Assembly (NCBI GenBank): GCA_964517495.1 | Contig: CAZFER010000010.1 | Location: forward strand, 56,081 to 120,080 | Direction: 5' to 3' | Source: CAZFER01 sp964517495 | GTDB lineage: Bacteria > Hinthialibacterota > Hinthialibacteria > Hinthialibacterales > Hinthialibacteraceae | Length of the DNA: 64,000 nt | Part shown: positions 35,338 to 44,634 of the stretch, piece after piece | Position numbering within the stretch: position 1 is the stretch's first letter | Layout of the letters: each line of letters opens with the position of its first letter | Translations under genes and position numbers: made by a program | Notes under the pieces: model-generated | Databases searched by the model: none | Told to the model about the DNA's origin: nothing | The model's input: the letters and a program-made list of their open reading frames with translations, nothing else

Positions 35338-36171
35338 TCAACCAATGCCGGCGGGGGGTTGAATCTGCACCAAGGTTTCGTTCATGCTCCCGCTTCGATA
35401 GCCTTGCAGGTCCATAGAGACATAGTTGTAACCAATTTCACGAAAGCGGGTGAAAATGGTTTCACGGTTTTCAAGCAACGATATCATGGATTCGGAGGGG
35501 ACTTCAATACGGGCCAGGTTGTCATGATGGCGAACCCGGAATTGCCTGAATCCCAGCTCACGTAACAGTCCTTCCGCTTGTTCAACCATTTCCAGCTTTT
35601 CGCGGGTGATTTCTTGCCCATAGGGAAAACGTGAGGCCAGACACGCGAAGGCGGGCTTATCCCACGTAGGGATATTCAAGCGTTTGGATAACTCGCGAAT
35701 ATCCTCCTTGGTAAGTTCAGCTTCCACTAACGGGCTGCGTGCTCCACCTTCTTTGACCGCTTGTTGCCCGGGCCGGTAATCGCCTAAATCATCGACATTG
35801 GTGCCCACCAATACAGCGTTGATCCCCCGTTCCTGAGCAATACGGTTAAGATGATGCACCAATTCCTGTTTGCAATAAAAACAACGGTTGGCTGCATTTT
35901 TCTGGTAATCGGGATTATCGATTTCTGAGGTATTCACTTCCTCCAAGTTTAAGCCTAAATTACGGGCGATCTCTTTGGCTTCTTCACGCTCAAATTCGGG
36001 ATAACTTTCACTAATGGCTGAAATAGAAATTGCACGTTCACCAAGTTCATCGGTGGCCACTTTAGCCAAAAAGGTGCTGTCGACCCCACCTGAATAACCA
36101 ATAATAACACTGCCCATTTCACGTAAAATCACTTTTAAGCGTTCAAATTTTTGTTCCAACTGATTGTTCAT
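35338..36171 (-). CDS. larE: LarE, ATP-dependent sacrificial sulfur transferase
   Basis: 277-residue PP-loop enzyme that adenylates and sulfurates pyridinium-3,5-biscarboxylate mononucleotide to make the nickel-pincer cofactor of lactate racemase-type enzymes. The PP-loop is IIGYSGGVDSTFLAK near residue 22; NAANRCFYCKQEL is the family-specific Cys motif; and the sulfur-donating Cys lies in PAFACLASRFPYG at about residue 176, the position of the sacrificed Cys in the Lactobacillus protein. Neither larB nor larC is in the window, so the rest of the cofactor pathway must be elsewhere. Confidence 0.93.
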   Translation of the reverse strand: MNNQLEQKFERLKVILREMGSVIIGYSGGVDSTFLAKVATDELGERAISISAISESYPEFEREEAKEIARNLGLNLEEVNTSEIDNPDYQKNAANRCFYCKQELVHHLNRIAQERGINAVLVGTNVDDLGDYRPGQQAVKEGGARSPLVEAELTKEDIRELSKRLNIPTWDKPAFACLASRFPYGQEITREKLEMVEQAEGLLRELGFRQFRVRHHDNLARIEVPSESMISLLENRETIFTRFREIGYNYVSMDLQGYRSGSMNETLVQIQPPAGIG

Positions 36172-36306
36172 GGTTTTAACCTGTACATAAAAATGGATTT
36201 AGTTTCAGCTAAAAGAAAGCTAAAACCACTAACTTTTTAAATGAAGTTTAGAGGTTTGATCGGCTTGGTCAAGGAAATTGAATTCAGAGAAACAATGCCT
36301 TGGACG

Positions 36307-36958
36307 CTATTGGTTGATCCCACCACCACCACGCATGGTGATATCACCTGCGCTGACCAATCCATTGCTGGTAGCATATGGTAAGGCACGGTTAGGATCA
36401 CCATAACCTGCATTTAGCCCTAATTGATTATCCGGCCCAATTCCAATTAAAATAAAATCGCCCGGATTAAGTTCTTTTAATTGGAAGTTATGTGCATTTT
36501 CAGGGAATAGGGCGCCATAGCCATGATCATGACCGGGATCCTCCATATCGTTGTCGCCATAGCGGTNNNNNNNNNNNNNNNNNNNNNNNNNNNNNNNNNN
36601 NNNNNNNNNNNNNNNNNNNNNNNNNNNNNNNNNNNNNNNNNNNNNNNNNNNNNNNNNNNNNNNNNNCCATAGCGGTGGAGCGTTGTTCAAAATTACCTGC
36701 CCCCACCATGTTGAATACATCTCGTAATCGATTATGACCCCATTCTCGGTCGTCATCCCACCAATCGATCAACAACACTCCACGGTCTGTTTGATTCATT
36801 TGGACTGCGGTGGCCAATGCTTTCATGTCTGCAAAACAGCGTGAAACCTTTGCCCGAATTTGGGCGTTTAAAAAATTGGGGACAGCAATCGCAGCCAATA
36901 TGCCAATGATAGCAACAACGATTAATAATTCGATTAAAGTAAATCCCTGCTTTTTCAT
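36307..36958 (-). CDS. Pseudopilin interrupted by a scaffold gap
   Basis: The 5' part (36958-36667) encodes MKKQG followed by FTLIELLIVVAIIGILAA and FLNAQIRAKVSRCFADMKAL; the 3' part (36566-36307) ends TSNGLVSAGDITMRG. The known halves sum to 552 nt, a multiple of three, so a true gap length divisible by three restores one frame; 100 N does not. The paralogues here are 186-207 residues, so the real gap is likely under about 70 nt. Start ATG 36958; it follows the GHL10 gene on the same strand. Confidence 0.82.
36567..36666. other. Scaffold gap of 100 N flanked by a repeated decamer
   Basis: Exactly 100 N. CCATAGCGGT occurs immediately on both sides (36557-36566 and 36667-36676), pointing to a short repeat or unmerged contig ends. 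Confidence 0.98.
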
Positions 36959-37035
36959 AACTCACCTCCCACATGAATATTCCTATTATGCAACATTCGG
37001 GAGGAAAAATCAAAAGAATACTTACGAACAATCGA

Positions 37036-38241
37036 TTATTGAGAGGGAAGTGGATCGTCAGCACTATTTTTCAGCAGGATTTCCTGTATACGCTGTTCTT
37101 GCCAGGCATTTTTCACGACGCTGGCTTTGCTATTGGGTTTATGGTTTTCGTTATATAAAGAGGTATACGCAAACAATACTTCGCCCAGGCATTCTTCTTC
37201 AAATGTGAATTCCAACTGCTTTCGGATGGTATATATGCTATTGAAATGAACATTTATTCCCAGAGACATTTTTTTGATTTGTTCTGCGGTAAAAAAATGT
37301 TTTAGATCTTCATAGGTTTGCTTGAAATCATTTACATTGCGCTTATAAAGCATCGGTACGGCCCAATCCAGCAATTTTTGTGAGAACCAATCCCGGGGAT
37401 CCTGTCCCACTTCAGAGGTGGCTTTGTTAATCTCGGCCACAAAAGTGGCTGATAATTGGGAACTTTTCGAATGCTTGTCCATCGCCTGGCGAATCGCCCG
37501 AATGGTGGCGGTCACTTGGTCCTGTTTGAATGACTGCCAGGTGGGAAGATCATAACGTGGGGTGCCACCATATTTTTCTTTAAATGCTTTAACGCTTATT
37601 TTGTCATAGGAAAAGTCACGAAATCCACCGATCTCACGATGGGCGGGATAACGGATGTAATCCAGATGAATGCCCTTCAAATCTGGATAATTCGCCACCA
37701 TTTCAGCGCAGACTGAGCTGATGTGGCTGCGTACCTCGGGAATACCCGGAGAAAGGAATGTATAAAAGGATTCCGTAGGCCAGAGCAAACTGCCCCGGTG
37801 ATCCAACATAAACCACGAGCGGTGTTTTACCCATAGATGGTTGGATGATTTTGAAGGACCGATTTTGCCTTTCCAGGCGGGAAAGACATTGATCCAGGCA
37901 TGTACATCCAAGCCATGTTTTTTGCCTTCGTTGATAGCCGTTCCCAAGGGATCCCAGCCGGGATGTTTCCCCAGGGTGGCTGGTGAATCGCCCGTCAGTT
38001 CCCAAGCCCAGGGCTCGATTTTTGAGGGATAAAAGACCGTGGCTTCCCCCCGCACTTGAAAAAGCACATCGGTGGCCCCTATATCTCTTGCATTTTTCAT
38101 GATCTCAATGACATCTTCAGCCGTTCGGTAATTCCAACGGGTCACCCAAATGGCCCGTTGGTCAGCGTTGGCTGACTGTTCGATGATGATGGCTGCAATA
38201 AGGAGCGATAACGATAGGGTTATTTTGTAATATCGATTCAT
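37036..38241 (-). CDS. GHL10/DUF187-type glycoside hydrolase-like exported protein
   Basis: 401 residues from ATG 38241, preceded by AAGGTGACC. A signal peptide (ITLSLSLLIAAIIIEQSANA) leads to a TIM-barrel of the glycosyl hydrolase-like 10 family: AIWVTRWNYRTAEDVIEI, DVLFQVRGEATVFYPSKIEP, GLDVHAWINVFPAW, GIHLDYIRYPAHREIG with the conserved Asp on strand 4. Characterised relatives act on peptidoglycan-linked or secondary cell-wall glycans, for example as glucosaminidase-type enzymes. Located in the periplasm or outside. Followed by a pseudopilin on the same strand. Confidence 0.9.
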   Translation of the reverse strand: MNRYYKITLSLSLLIAAIIIEQSANADQRAIWVTRWNYRTAEDVIEIMKNARDIGATDVLFQVRGEATVFYPSKIEPWAWELTGDSPATLGKHPGWDPLGTAINEGKKHGLDVHAWINVFPAWKGKIGPSKSSNHLWVKHRSWFMLDHRGSLLWPTESFYTFLSPGIPEVRSHISSVCAEMVANYPDLKGIHLDYIRYPAHREIGGFRDFSYDKISVKAFKEKYGGTPRYDLPTWQSFKQDQVTATIRAIRQAMDKHSKSSQLSATFVAEINKATSEVGQDPRDWFSQKLLDWAVPMLYKRNVNDFKQTYEDLKHFFTAEQIKKMSLGINVHFNSIYTIRKQLEFTFEEECLGEVLFAYTSLYNENHKPNSKASVVKNAWQEQRIQEILLKNSADDPLPSQ

Positions 38242-38361
38242 GGTCACCTTAAAAAATAAACACGTTTATCATCGTCTTCATATAGTGTAATTTAAACAGT
38301 TATAGTAAACTTTCTTTGAATAACAACAAAGTGCCCGATACAAAAAAATACCCAGCGGGCC

Positions 38362-38730
38362 ATGAAAGGGGTGTGTGTCACTATCGATGGCGTTGAATTG
38401 ACAAGCCGTATTGTGGGAAAAGCGGTGGTTATATCCATTAAAGGGTCTATTTTGGTCAGTGAGGTGGCGAAGCTTCAATCACTATTCACCCAGCTAATGA
38501 ATAAAGGCCATAAACATTTCATCATTGATTTGGAGCATACTCGCATTTTGCAAAGCCATGTGATCAGCCAGATCCTGAAAATGATCCAGGAATCATCGCG
38601 GCATGGTGGAACCTTTTGCCTGGTTAAACCCTCCGAGCGAGTCCATTTTGTGCTCAACCTGACCCGGGTATCCGATTTGGTGCCTGTCTATGAGAGCCTG
38701 GATGATGCTATGGAGAATTCTTATTTTTAA
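38362..38730 (+). CDS. Single-domain STAS protein
   Basis: 122 residues forming one STAS domain: VVISIKGSILVSEVAKLQSL, HFIIDLEHTRILQSHVISQI where a Ser aligns with the phospho-site of SpoIIAA-type anti-sigma antagonists, and GTFCLVKPSERVHFVL. Partner-switching role inferred from family. The DSSG-type motif is altered (LQSH), so phosphorylation control is uncertain. It lies 75 bp before the sugar-binding lipoprotein gene. Confidence 0.8.
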   Translation: MKGVCVTIDGVELTSRIVGKAVVISIKGSILVSEVAKLQSLFTQLMNKGHKHFIIDLEHTRILQSHVISQILKMIQESSRHGGTFCLVKPSERVHFVLNLTRVSDLVPVYESLDDAMENSYF

Positions 38731-38805
38731 GGGACTTCAAATACATGTCAGCAAGTGGTACAGCTGAGTTTAAAAGGATAATCCTTGCATAAGGAAGCGA
38801 TAAAA

Positions 38806-39777
38806 ATGACACAAAACATCAAACTCACTTATTTTATAGCAACACTCTTTTTGATAACCTGCTGTTCATCCAATCAGGATGATGCTCAAATCAAGGGCGA
38901 AATCAAAGGTAAAATCGGCGTAACCTGTATGGATCTAACCAATCCATTCTTCAAGTTAATCGGTAATGTCATGGAAAAAGAGGCGGCAAAACATGGTTAT
39001 GATGTCGTGGTTTTGGATGGTGAAAATGATCCAGCCAAGCAAAACAGCCAATTATCCGATTTTGTCGCGCAAGATTACGATGCGATCTTCCTGAATCCGG
39101 TTGATTCGAAGGCGGTTGGTGTCGGTGTGAAGAATGCGGCTGAAGCAGGCATCCCGGTTTTCACGTACGATGTGCAAGTCACCGATGAGGAAGCCAAGGA
39201 TCTGATCGTGTCACATATTGGCAGCGATAACTATCAAGGTGGGCGCCTGGCGGGTGAAAGCATGATGAAAGCCACTGGAGATCAGGGCAAGATCGCCATT
39301 ATCAGTTATCCCGAGGTCACTTCTTGTATATACCGGGTTCAAGGTTTTAAGGATTATTTAAAAGAAAACAACAGCAATCTGGAAATCGTGACCGAACTTA
39401 GTGGGAAAGGAAACCGCAACGATGGTTATGCGGTCGCCACCGATATTTTGCAGGCTCATCCTGATATCGTGGGCATATTCGCCATAAACGATCCTTCGGG
39501 TTTGGGGGCCTATGCCGCTGTATCAAGAGCCAACAAAACCGACCAGATCACCATCATCGCATTTGACGCTTCACCCGCTGGAAAACAAGCTGTTTATGAG
39601 AAAAAACTGTATGATTCCCCCCAACAATTCCCCCGAAAAATGGCCAAGGGAACGGTGGATGCGTTCATCAAGTATTTGAATGGTGAGGAAGTATCCAAAA
39701 ATATTTTTATCCCCTGTGCGCATTACTATTATAAGGATTCAGTCAACGATGAAAGCCGAATCGAAGAACAATGGTAA
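38806..39777 (+). CDS. Sugar ABC transporter substrate-binding lipoprotein, orphan
   Basis: 323 residues from ATG 38806, chosen because AAGGAAG lies ten bases upstream. The N-terminus is a lipoprotein signal with lipobox-like LITC. The rest is a periplasmic-binding protein of the ribose/LacI-like class: IGVTCMDLTNPFFKLIGNVM, DYDAIFLNPVDSKAVGVGVK, VSHIGSDNYQGGRLAGESMM, GIFAINDPSGLGAYAAV. It would bind a monosaccharide in the periplasm. No permease or ATPase gene is adjacent; the permease fusion at 12856 carries its own binding domain. A KdgK-like kinase lies 900 bp downstream. Confidence 0.88.
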   Translation: MTQNIKLTYFIATLFLITCCSSNQDDAQIKGEIKGKIGVTCMDLTNPFFKLIGNVMEKEAAKHGYDVVVLDGENDPAKQNSQLSDFVAQDYDAIFLNPVDSKAVGVGVKNAAEAGIPVFTYDVQVTDEEAKDLIVSHIGSDNYQGGRLAGESMMKATGDQGKIAIISYPEVTSCIYRVQGFKDYLKENNSNLEIVTELSGKGNRNDGYAVATDILQAHPDIVGIFAINDPSGLGAYAAVSRANKTDQITIIAFDASPAGKQAVYEKKLYDSPQQFPRKMAKGTVDAFIKYLNGEEVSKNIFIPCAHYYYKDSVNDESRIEEQW

Positions 39778-39852
39778 AGAACTCTATTCTGAGTCTATAG
39801 AAGATTCCTATAGGCTCCAAATATCATCTTTGTAGCCTGTCAATATTTCACA

Positions 39853-40413
39853 TCATTTATTAAGGAAACTCTCCTGAGTGTAATAGATGTCCCCCGGAGA
39901 AACCAATCCGTTAGAGGCGCTATAAGGTGGAGAGCGAAAGTTGCGGTCCAATACATTAGTGTAGGCTTTATCCGGACCAGCGCTGCCAACTTTCCACATG
40001 GAATTACCAAAATAATCAGTCCAACGGGGGCCAGGCTCATTAAAGATGGTTCCATAATCATAGCTGAATTTGCCACCGGTGAAATAAGAAGCAGGCCGAG
40101 TAATATCTTCGGGCTGGAAAACATCTGGCAGGATAGCGTTCATGAATGAAACCGGTGTGGTCAGGCGGGAATAACAGGAAGCCCAGCCATGATCTCCCGA
40201 AGGACATGGAACATCCCACGGTGGTTTGTTGTAATCAAGGATATACATTTCGATGCCCGTTCCAAGCGCCTTGCAGTCTGCCATCACACGAGAAATCTTG
40301 GCCCGAATTTGAGCGTTGATAAAGTTAGGGACCGCGATGGCGGCCAGAATACCAATAATCGCGACGACGATTAACAATTCGATTAAGGTGAAGGCTTTAT
40401 GACTTTTTTTCAT
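39853..40413 (-). CDS. Pseudopilin with Ala at the cleavage site
   Basis: 186 residues from ATG 40413, set by GGAAGGA eight bases upstream. MKKSHKA precedes FTLIELLIVVAIIGILAA, so the -1 residue is Ala, as in the gene at 19033. FINAQIRAKISRVMADCKAL follows, and the end is ASNGLVSPGDIYYTQ. Fourth member of the family in this window. Convergent with the sugar-binding lipoprotein gene. Confidence 0.86.
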   Translation of the reverse strand: MKKSHKAFTLIELLIVVAIIGILAAIAVPNFINAQIRAKISRVMADCKALGTGIEMYILDYNKPPWDVPCPSGDHGWASCYSRLTTPVSFMNAILPDVFQPEDITRPASYFTGGKFSYDYGTIFNEPGPRWTDYFGNSMWKVGSAGPDKAYTNVLDRNFRSPPYSASNGLVSPGDIYYTQESFLNK

Positions 40414-40672
40414 CTTTTTTATCCTTCCATTTAATGCCATTTGGTAAGCCGAGGTGATTTGAATAGCACATGGTGGGGCATTAGAGTATTTTTACCCTTA
40501 ATGTTTAGAAGCCCATTTTAACAGAATTTGAGAGGGTCGCAACTAAATTTTGATTATGAAATTACTTTTTATCCTGGAATAATGTTGTTCATATCGATAG
40601 AAAAATACCCCAAGGTCATGGTATGATTTGTATAAACAAATCATGACAGAAATAGAGTGAGGGTATCAATTC

Positions 40673-41713
40673 ATGAATCAAATCAACACAAAAGCAAAAG
40701 TGGTAACCTTTGGGGAAATCATGCTGCGCTTGTCTCCACCTGACTATTTACGGTTTGTGCAGACAGATACATATAACGCCACCTTTGGAGGAGCGGAAGC
40801 AAATGTATCCGTGGCATTGGCCAATTATGGTTTGGATTCCTATTTTGTCACAGCACTACCTGATCATGAAATAGGCCAGTCTGTGATTAATTCATTGCGC
40901 CAATATGGTGTGAATACATCTTTTATATTAAGAGAAGGCAAACGGGTAGGAATCTATTTTGTGGAAACCGGTGCATCCCAGCGGCCATCCAAAGTGATAT
41001 ATGACCGCGCTCATTCAGCCATTTCAGAATTACAACCTGGCACAATTGACTGGAATCCCATTTTTGAGGGAGCAACCTGGTTTCACTGGTCTGGTATCAC
41101 CCCGGCGATCAGCAATTCCGCCGCCGAGGTTACCCAGGAAGCCCTGAAGGCCGCTAAAGAACATAACGTGACAGTGAGTGTTGATCTAAATTATCGGAAG
41201 AAATTATGGTCAAAAGAAAAAGCCCAGCATGTCATGAAAGGGTTGATGCAATATGTGGATATCGCTATCGGCAATGAAGAGGATGCAGAATGTGTCTTTG
41301 GTATTAAAGCCGGGAAAAGCGATGTGAGTGCAGGTGAATTGGATGTGGAAGCGTATAAATCAGTTGCTCAGCAAATGATCGATCAGTTCAATCTCAAAAA
41401 AGCAGCGATTACCTTGCGTGAAAGTATCTCCGCATCCGATAACAATTGGTCGGCGTGCTTGCATACCGGTGATGATTTTCTATTAAGCAAGAAATACAAA
41501 ATTCATATCGTCGATCGCGTGGGAGGCGGTGATTCATTCGCTTCCGGTTTGATTTACGGCTTGATGTCAGGAAAATCAGACCGGGATGCGTTGGAATTTG
41601 GCGTGGCTGCCTCCTGCCTTAAGCAAACTATACCGGGAGATTATAACCTGGTTTCCGTCATGGAAGTGGAACTGCTTTCAGGCGGTGACCAGTCCGGCCG
41701 TGTACAACGCTAA
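40673..41713 (+). CDS. kdgK: PfkB-family sugar kinase, 2-keto-3-deoxygluconate kinase-like
   Basis: 346-residue ribokinase-fold kinase. The N-terminal signature VVTFGEIMLRLSPPDYLRF and ATFGGAEANVSVALANYG, and the closing anion hole DRVGGGDSFASGLIYG with catalytic Asp near 285, match 2-dehydro-3-deoxygluconokinases, where GGGD replaces the GAGD of other PfkB enzymes. It would phosphorylate KDG (or fructose) in the cytoplasm for the Entner-Doudoroff route. The aldolase gene is not adjacent. GAGGG precedes the ATG. Exact substrate unproven. Confidence 0.86.
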   Translation: MNQINTKAKVVTFGEIMLRLSPPDYLRFVQTDTYNATFGGAEANVSVALANYGLDSYFVTALPDHEIGQSVINSLRQYGVNTSFILREGKRVGIYFVETGASQRPSKVIYDRAHSAISELQPGTIDWNPIFEGATWFHWSGITPAISNSAAEVTQEALKAAKEHNVTVSVDLNYRKKLWSKEKAQHVMKGLMQYVDIAIGNEEDAECVFGIKAGKSDVSAGELDVEAYKSVAQQMIDQFNLKKAAITLRESISASDNNWSACLHTGDDFLLSKKYKIHIVDRVGGGDSFASGLIYGLMSGKSDRDALEFGVAASCLKQTIPGDYNLVSVMEVELLSGGDQSGRVQR

Positions 41714-41741
41714 TAACATGTAAAGTGACTGGGATAGTTTT

Positions 41742-43025
41742 TTAACGACGCACTCGGTACCCAATATCCCGGCGTGCGTACGCTTTGTCAAATTGAATCA
41801 TATCCACAGCGGTATAAGCATTCTCTGTCGCCTGGTTAAAATCAGTGCCTACGCCAGTCACTCCCAAAACCCGGCCACCTGAGGTAACAACGTGATCGTC
41901 TTTTATGGTGGTTCCTGCATGAAAGACGATCACGTGATCACCAGGTTCCTTTTCCACTTTTTCCAGGCCAGAAATGGGTTTTCCCTTTTCATAAGTCCCT
42001 GGGTATCCTCCAGATGCCATCACCACGCACATGGCACATCCATCGGCTGTGATTACACGATTTTCCTTTAAATCTCCCTTGGCGGCTTCATAAAGAATGG
42101 GGAGTAGGTCTTCATTCACGACGGGTAAAACCGATTGTGTTTCAGGATCACCAAACCGGCAGTTAAATTCAATGACATAAGGTTTTCCATCACACATCAT
42201 CAGTCCAGCGTAGAGCACTCCTGTGTATGGGGTTCCTTCAGCCGCCATCCCTTTTATAGCTGGTTGTAAAACATCCTGTTGGATGCGAACCAAAACCTCA
42301 TCCGTTACAATGGGAACCGGTGTGTAGGATCCCATTCCCCCCGTATTCAAGCCGGTATCGCCTTCACCAATGGGTTTGTGATCCTGGGAAGGGGGGAGGA
42401 TAACCATTTTATCCCCATCCGTAATGGCCAGAATAGAAAGCTCCGGCCCTTGCAGACGCTCTTCGATCACCACTAGATCACCCGCTGATCCAAAGGCTTT
42501 TTCCACCATACATTGATCAATGGCGGCATTGGCTTCATCCGAAGAGGATGTCACAATCGCCCCTTTTCCTGCAGCCAGGCCATCGGCTTTCACCACACAC
42601 ATACGGCCTTTACTTTCAAGTTGGCGAACATAATCTTTGGCCGGCTGGGGAGAATCAAATGATTCGAATTGCGGGGTAGGTATTCCATATTTTGCCATTA
42701 AGCGCCGGGCGAATATTTTTGAGCTCTCAATTTGAGCTGCTTTTTGGGTTGGCCCAAAAACCGTGATCCCTTCAGCCTGGCAGGCATCCGTTAATCCTTC
42801 CGCCAAGGGTGCTTCAGGGCCGACGACCACTAAATCGATGGATTCTTTTTTTGAAAATGAGATGATTTCGTTGTGATCATTAACAGGAATGGAAAGGGTA
42901 TCAGCCATTTGGGCAATCCCCGCATTGCCAGGAGCGCACCAAATTCGGTCACACGATGAAGATTGTTTGAGCTTCCAAACCAATGCATGTTCACGGCCAC
43001 CGCCGCCCACGACGAAGATCTTCAT
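41742..43025 (-). CDS. purD: Phosphoribosylamine-glycine ligase (GAR synthetase)
   Basis: 427-residue ATP-grasp enzyme catalysing the second step of purine biosynthesis in the cytoplasm. It opens MKIFVVGGGGREHALVWKL, has the ATP-grasp segment CVVKADGLAAGKGAIVTSS, the LNTGGMGSYTPVP loop, and FNCRFGDPETQSVLPVV with Mg2+-binding Glu/Asn residues. Length is that of monofunctional PurD. No other pur genes adjoin. Confidence 0.96.
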   Translation of the reverse strand: MKIFVVGGGGREHALVWKLKQSSSCDRIWCAPGNAGIAQMADTLSIPVNDHNEIISFSKKESIDLVVVGPEAPLAEGLTDACQAEGITVFGPTQKAAQIESSKIFARRLMAKYGIPTPQFESFDSPQPAKDYVRQLESKGRMCVVKADGLAAGKGAIVTSSSDEANAAIDQCMVEKAFGSAGDLVVIEERLQGPELSILAITDGDKMVILPPSQDHKPIGEGDTGLNTGGMGSYTPVPIVTDEVLVRIQQDVLQPAIKGMAAEGTPYTGVLYAGLMMCDGKPYVIEFNCRFGDPETQSVLPVVNEDLLPILYEAAKGDLKENRVITADGCAMCVVMASGGYPGTYEKGKPISGLEKVEKEPGDHVIVFHAGTTIKDDHVVTSGGRVLGVTGVGTDFNQATENAYTAVDMIQFDKAYARRDIGYRVRR

Positions 43026-43218
43026 TCTGTTGCCTCCAAGAGTGATTAGTCAAAAGGATTATGAACACCTTTGCCAGCCTTCTCAATGGATAGGTTCAGG
43101 CAAGTATAACAACTTCGAATACTCGATGGCATTTTAAAAACGTTCTGTTTTCACTAAAAGGAAATACAATGATCAGATTGTGCGTTTTTAGCGTATTAAT
43201 AAATTTAAAGAGAGTTAT

Positions 43219-44436
43219 ATGAAAAAACATACAACCTTATTGATTGTTTTTTTTACCGTATTTATTGATTTGCTGGGATTCGGAATCCTGATTCCCCTCT
43301 TGCCGTTTGTGGTGACTCATTTTGAAGCGAGCGCATTTACCGGCGGAATTTTGATGGCCTCCTACTCAATCGCCCAATTTATTTTTGCGCCTGTTTGGGG
43401 ACGCCTTTCAGATAAAATCGGCCGTAAACCAGTTATTCTCATCAGTCTGACCGGCTCAGTCATTGGTTATTTATTATTCGCTTATGCCGATTCCAACTGG
43501 GGCTTTTTTACCTATTTCTCTCCAATGGTTTGGTTATTTGCTTCCCGTATCCTTTCTGGTATGGCGGCAGCCAATATATCAACGGCACAAGCGATTGTGG
43601 CGGATTGCCTGCCACCGGACCAGCGGACAAAAGGTATGGGAATGGTGGGGGCCGCCATTGGATTGGGGTTTACTCTCGGACCGGCGATGGCCGGGATTAT
43701 TGGTTTGGAAAATCATTACAGTCTGCCATTTTTGATCGCAGCGGGATTATCCGGCCTCGATTTGGTATTGGCATTTTTCCTTCTCCCTGAAACCATTCAT
43801 ATGAGCCAGGATAATCATGCCGAAAAACGCCGCTTTTCATTCGCTATGTTACGCACTGCTTTGCAAAAGCCGATTATTCCCCGATTGTTAATGGTCTCGT
43901 TAACTTACTATATTGCCTTTGCTGCCATGGAAAGTACGTTTGGTTTTTATATCGAGAAGGTTTTTCAATTAACCGAACGACACAATGGATATATCTTATT
44001 TATGGTGGGAATCATCATTGTCATCATACAAGGTGGATTTGTGGGTAGAGTAGCCAAACGGTATGGTGACCGCAATGTATTGACCTGTGGGATAGCAGGA
44101 GTGCTGATCGGTCTTTTTTTAATCGGTGCGGCACCATCCGTCTTGTTAATGATCCTATCCGTGGTGGTGATGGCCGCTGCGTCCGGTTTTGTAATGCCCT
44201 CCATGACTAGCTTGTTATCTCAACATAGCGATAAAGAAATTCAAGGTGGGATTCTGGGGCTGAACCAATCCATGGCCAGTATGGGACGAATTTTAGGACC
44301 ACTCATGGGTACCTTTTTGTTTGAGCATTTATTTCCACCTGCCCCGTTCTGGGCGGGGGCGTTATTTATTATGGTAGCCCTGGTATTGATCCTTCCATTA
44401 ATTTCCAAACACCAAACAAACTGCCAAATCGAATAA
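43219..44436 (+). CDS. MFS efflux transporter, TetA-like
   Basis: 405 residues, twelve hydrophobic segments. The DHA1-type N-terminus VFIDLLGFGILIPLLPFVV and motif A GRLSDKIGRKPVILISL identify a drug/H+ antiporter-like protein in the inner membrane, close to TetA-type transporters; SRILSGMAAANISTAQAIVAD and GLGFTLGPAMAGII are the usual helix 4 and 5 motifs. Substrate unknown. Monocistronic, diverging from purD. Confidence 0.9.
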   Translation: MKKHTTLLIVFFTVFIDLLGFGILIPLLPFVVTHFEASAFTGGILMASYSIAQFIFAPVWGRLSDKIGRKPVILISLTGSVIGYLLFAYADSNWGFFTYFSPMVWLFASRILSGMAAANISTAQAIVADCLPPDQRTKGMGMVGAAIGLGFTLGPAMAGIIGLENHYSLPFLIAAGLSGLDLVLAFFLLPETIHMSQDNHAEKRRFSFAMLRTALQKPIIPRLLMVSLTYYIAFAAMESTFGFYIEKVFQLTERHNGYILFMVGIIIVIIQGGFVGRVAKRYGDRNVLTCGIAGVLIGLFLIGAAPSVLLMILSVVVMAAASGFVMPSMTSLLSQHSDKEIQGGILGLNQSMASMGRILGPLMGTFLFEHLFPPAPFWAGALFIMVALVLILPLISKHQTNCQIE

Positions 44437-44634
44437 TTAATCTTTTGTGTGGCATTCAATCGTATTAGAAGGTATAATATAATTGAGGCTCAAAGGTACA
44501 TACAATCGAGTAAAGAAATCCATAAAACCCTTAAATTATTCCGTAACCTTTGGAGCCATCCATCGTATAAGATATACTAAATTTCAAACAGGGTGAATAG
44601 AGAAAAATCACTCAAAGGAGACGAGGGTAAGACA

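Noticed and set aside
35338..36171. Asparagine synthase- or NAD synthase-like PP-loop enzyme
   Set aside because: The RCFYCK and ACLASRFPYG motifs are specific to LarE.
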